Origin: Bacillota bacterium
GTDB taxonomy: Bacteria > Bacillota_E > Sulfobacillia > Sulfobacillales > Sulfobacillaceae
Direction of reading: 5' to 3'
Length of the DNA: 6,107 bases
NCBI GenBank assembly: GCA_021820645.1
Contig: JAKADJ010000148.1
Coordinates: 1-6,107, forward strand
The notes below the pieces were generated by a model. The model was given only the letters and a program-made list of their open reading frames with translations. It was not told the origin of the DNA and did no database searches. A program made the position numbers and the translations under genes. This document shows positions 5,216 through 6,107 of the stretch, one piece after another (the stretch's first letter is position 1; each line of letters starts with the position of its first letter).

Positions 5216-6107
5216 ATGCGGGTTCAACGAAAAGTCGCGATGGCACTAACCTCCGTAGTGGCCATTGGAGCGTTGTCAGCGTGTGGGAGTACTACAACAT
5301 CCACGGGGAATACCCCGGTGGCTAGTGGTCCTAAGCAATTACAGATTTTTAGCTGGTGGACTGGGGTAGCGAGTTCCAAGGCGTTAGGTTCACTGGTTAA
5401 GGTGTTCAATCAGAAATATCCGAGTATCAAGGTGATCAACGAAGCGGTGGCAGGCGGGGCGGGTTCGAATGCCAAAGCGGTTCTAGCCAGTCGGATGGAG
5501 GCCAATAATCCGCCGGGAACGTTTCAGGTCCATGCAGGGGGCGGCACGTTGCTTTCGTGGATTAATGCGGGAGACATGGCTCCGTTGAATTCCCTGTATC
5601 AGCAACAGGGCTGGTACCATGACTTTCCTAAGAGTCTTCTTAATATGTTGACCGTTAAGGGCAACATTTACGCGGTGCCCGTGGATATGCAACGGTCTAA
5701 CGTGCTGTGGTACAACCCCACTATATTTAAGAAGTACAATCTTACCCCTCCGACGACCTTTTCACAGTTCTTTGCCGATGCTAAGGTTCTTCAATCGCAT
5801 AACATCACGCCTCTTGCGGTGGCCAACCATGGTAATTGGGAGACCACACTGTTATACAGCGATGTCTTGTTGGGGACCTTAGGGCCAACCCAGTACGAAA
5901 ACCTCTTGACCGGTAAGGCGGGGACTTCGTGGACATCGCCCGGCGTGGTTGAGGCCACCAAGACTTTTCTCAAGATGATGCAGTATGCTAATACGGACTA
6001 CTCGGCTCTGCACTGGCAACAAGCCGACCAACTGGTGGCTCAGGGCCAGGCCGCGATGAATGTCATGGGCGACTGGGCTCAAGGGTATTTCACTACCGCA
6101 TTGCATC
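5216..6107 (+). CDS. Sugar ABC transporter substrate-binding lipoprotein (glucose/mannose GtsA-like), 5' part
   Basis: This is the extracellular solute-binding subunit of a carbohydrate ABC importer; it captures sugar outside the membrane and delivers it to the permease. The frame is open to the window edge, giving 297 residues, roughly 70 percent of the usual 410-430. The N-terminus is a lipoprotein signal: Arg/Lys-rich residues 2-6, a hydrophobic stretch 7-20, then lipobox LSAC with Cys23 as the lipidation site, followed by a Ser/Thr-rich linker. The mature part shows IFSWWTG at 44-50, VAGGAGSNAKAVLASRM with NNPPG at 78-101, YAVPVDMQRSNVLWYNP at 152-168, the PPTTFSQFF block, an LGP-x-x-Y segment, and AAMNVMGDWAQGYF ending near 292. 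These resemble Pseudomonas/Thermus-type glucose-binding proteins, so an aldohexose ligand is likely but not certain. Permease and perhaps ATPase genes should follow beyond the window. It is divergent from a ROK repressor that probably controls it. Confidence 0.9.
   Translation, partial: MRVQRKVAMALTSVVAIGALSACGSTTTSTGNTPVASGPKQLQIFSWWTGVASSKALGSLVKVFNQKYPSIKVINEAVAGGAGSNAKAVLASRMEANNPPGTFQVHAGGGTLLSWINAGDMAPLNSLYQQQGWYHDFPKSLLNMLTVKGNIYAVPVDMQRSNVLWYNPTIFKKYNLTPPTTFSQFFADAKVLQSHNITPLAVANHGNWETTLLYSDVLLGTLGPTQYENLLTGKAGTSWTSPGVVEATKTFLKMMQYANTDYSALHWQQADQLVAQGQAAMNVMGDWAQGYFTTALH

Noticed and set aside
5879..6106. - strand frame open at the right edge
   Set aside because: It is antisense to the strongly supported sugar-binding lipoprotein gene.
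1..6107. CRISPR array, insertion sequence or phage-related signal
   Set aside because: No spaced repeats, transposase motifs or terminal inverted repeats were found; genes are dense and housekeeping-like.

Overview
The window looks like a chromosomal segment of a moderately GC-rich bacterium, most likely a Gram-positive Firmicute. The reasons are the purine-rich Shine-Dalgarno sites close to each start, an acetylglutamate kinase of Bacillus type, a lipoprotein-type solute-binding protein and a NagC/XylR-type ROK repressor. The flavour is compatible with a Sulfobacillus-like lineage, but I cannot prove the genus from the sequence alone.

Positions 1-3748 are the downstream part of an arginine biosynthesis operon on the + strand, in the order argJ (3' end only), argB, argG, argH. 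argJ and argB are 2 bp apart. argB/argG and argG/argH each overlap by 4 bp (ATGA), so the four genes are tightly packed and probably translationally coupled. Together they cover acetyl-group recycling (ArgJ), phosphorylation of N-acetylglutamate (ArgB), and conversion of citrulline to arginine and fumarate (ArgG, ArgH). argC, argD and argF are not in the window; at least argC may lie upstream.

Positions 3760-4944 hold, on the - strand and converging on argH with only 11 bp between, a ROK-family DNA-binding repressor. A 271-bp AT-rich divergent control region (4945-5215) separates it from a + strand gene at 5216 that runs off the right edge. That gene encodes a lipoprotein sugar-binding subunit of an ABC importer, close to the glucose/mannose (GtsA-like) type. 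The obvious reading is a local sugar-uptake operon controlled by the neighbouring ROK protein, with candidate operators in the shared intergenic region.

The content is otherwise ordinary and I see no undescribed system. The most interesting point is a His in place of the nearly invariant aspartate-binding Asp of argininosuccinate synthase (GKGNHQVRFE). Lesser points are an altered ArgJ C-terminus overlapping the argB ribosome-binding site, a ROK protein with a degenerate nucleotide-binding loop, and palindromes and repeats in the divergent promoter region.
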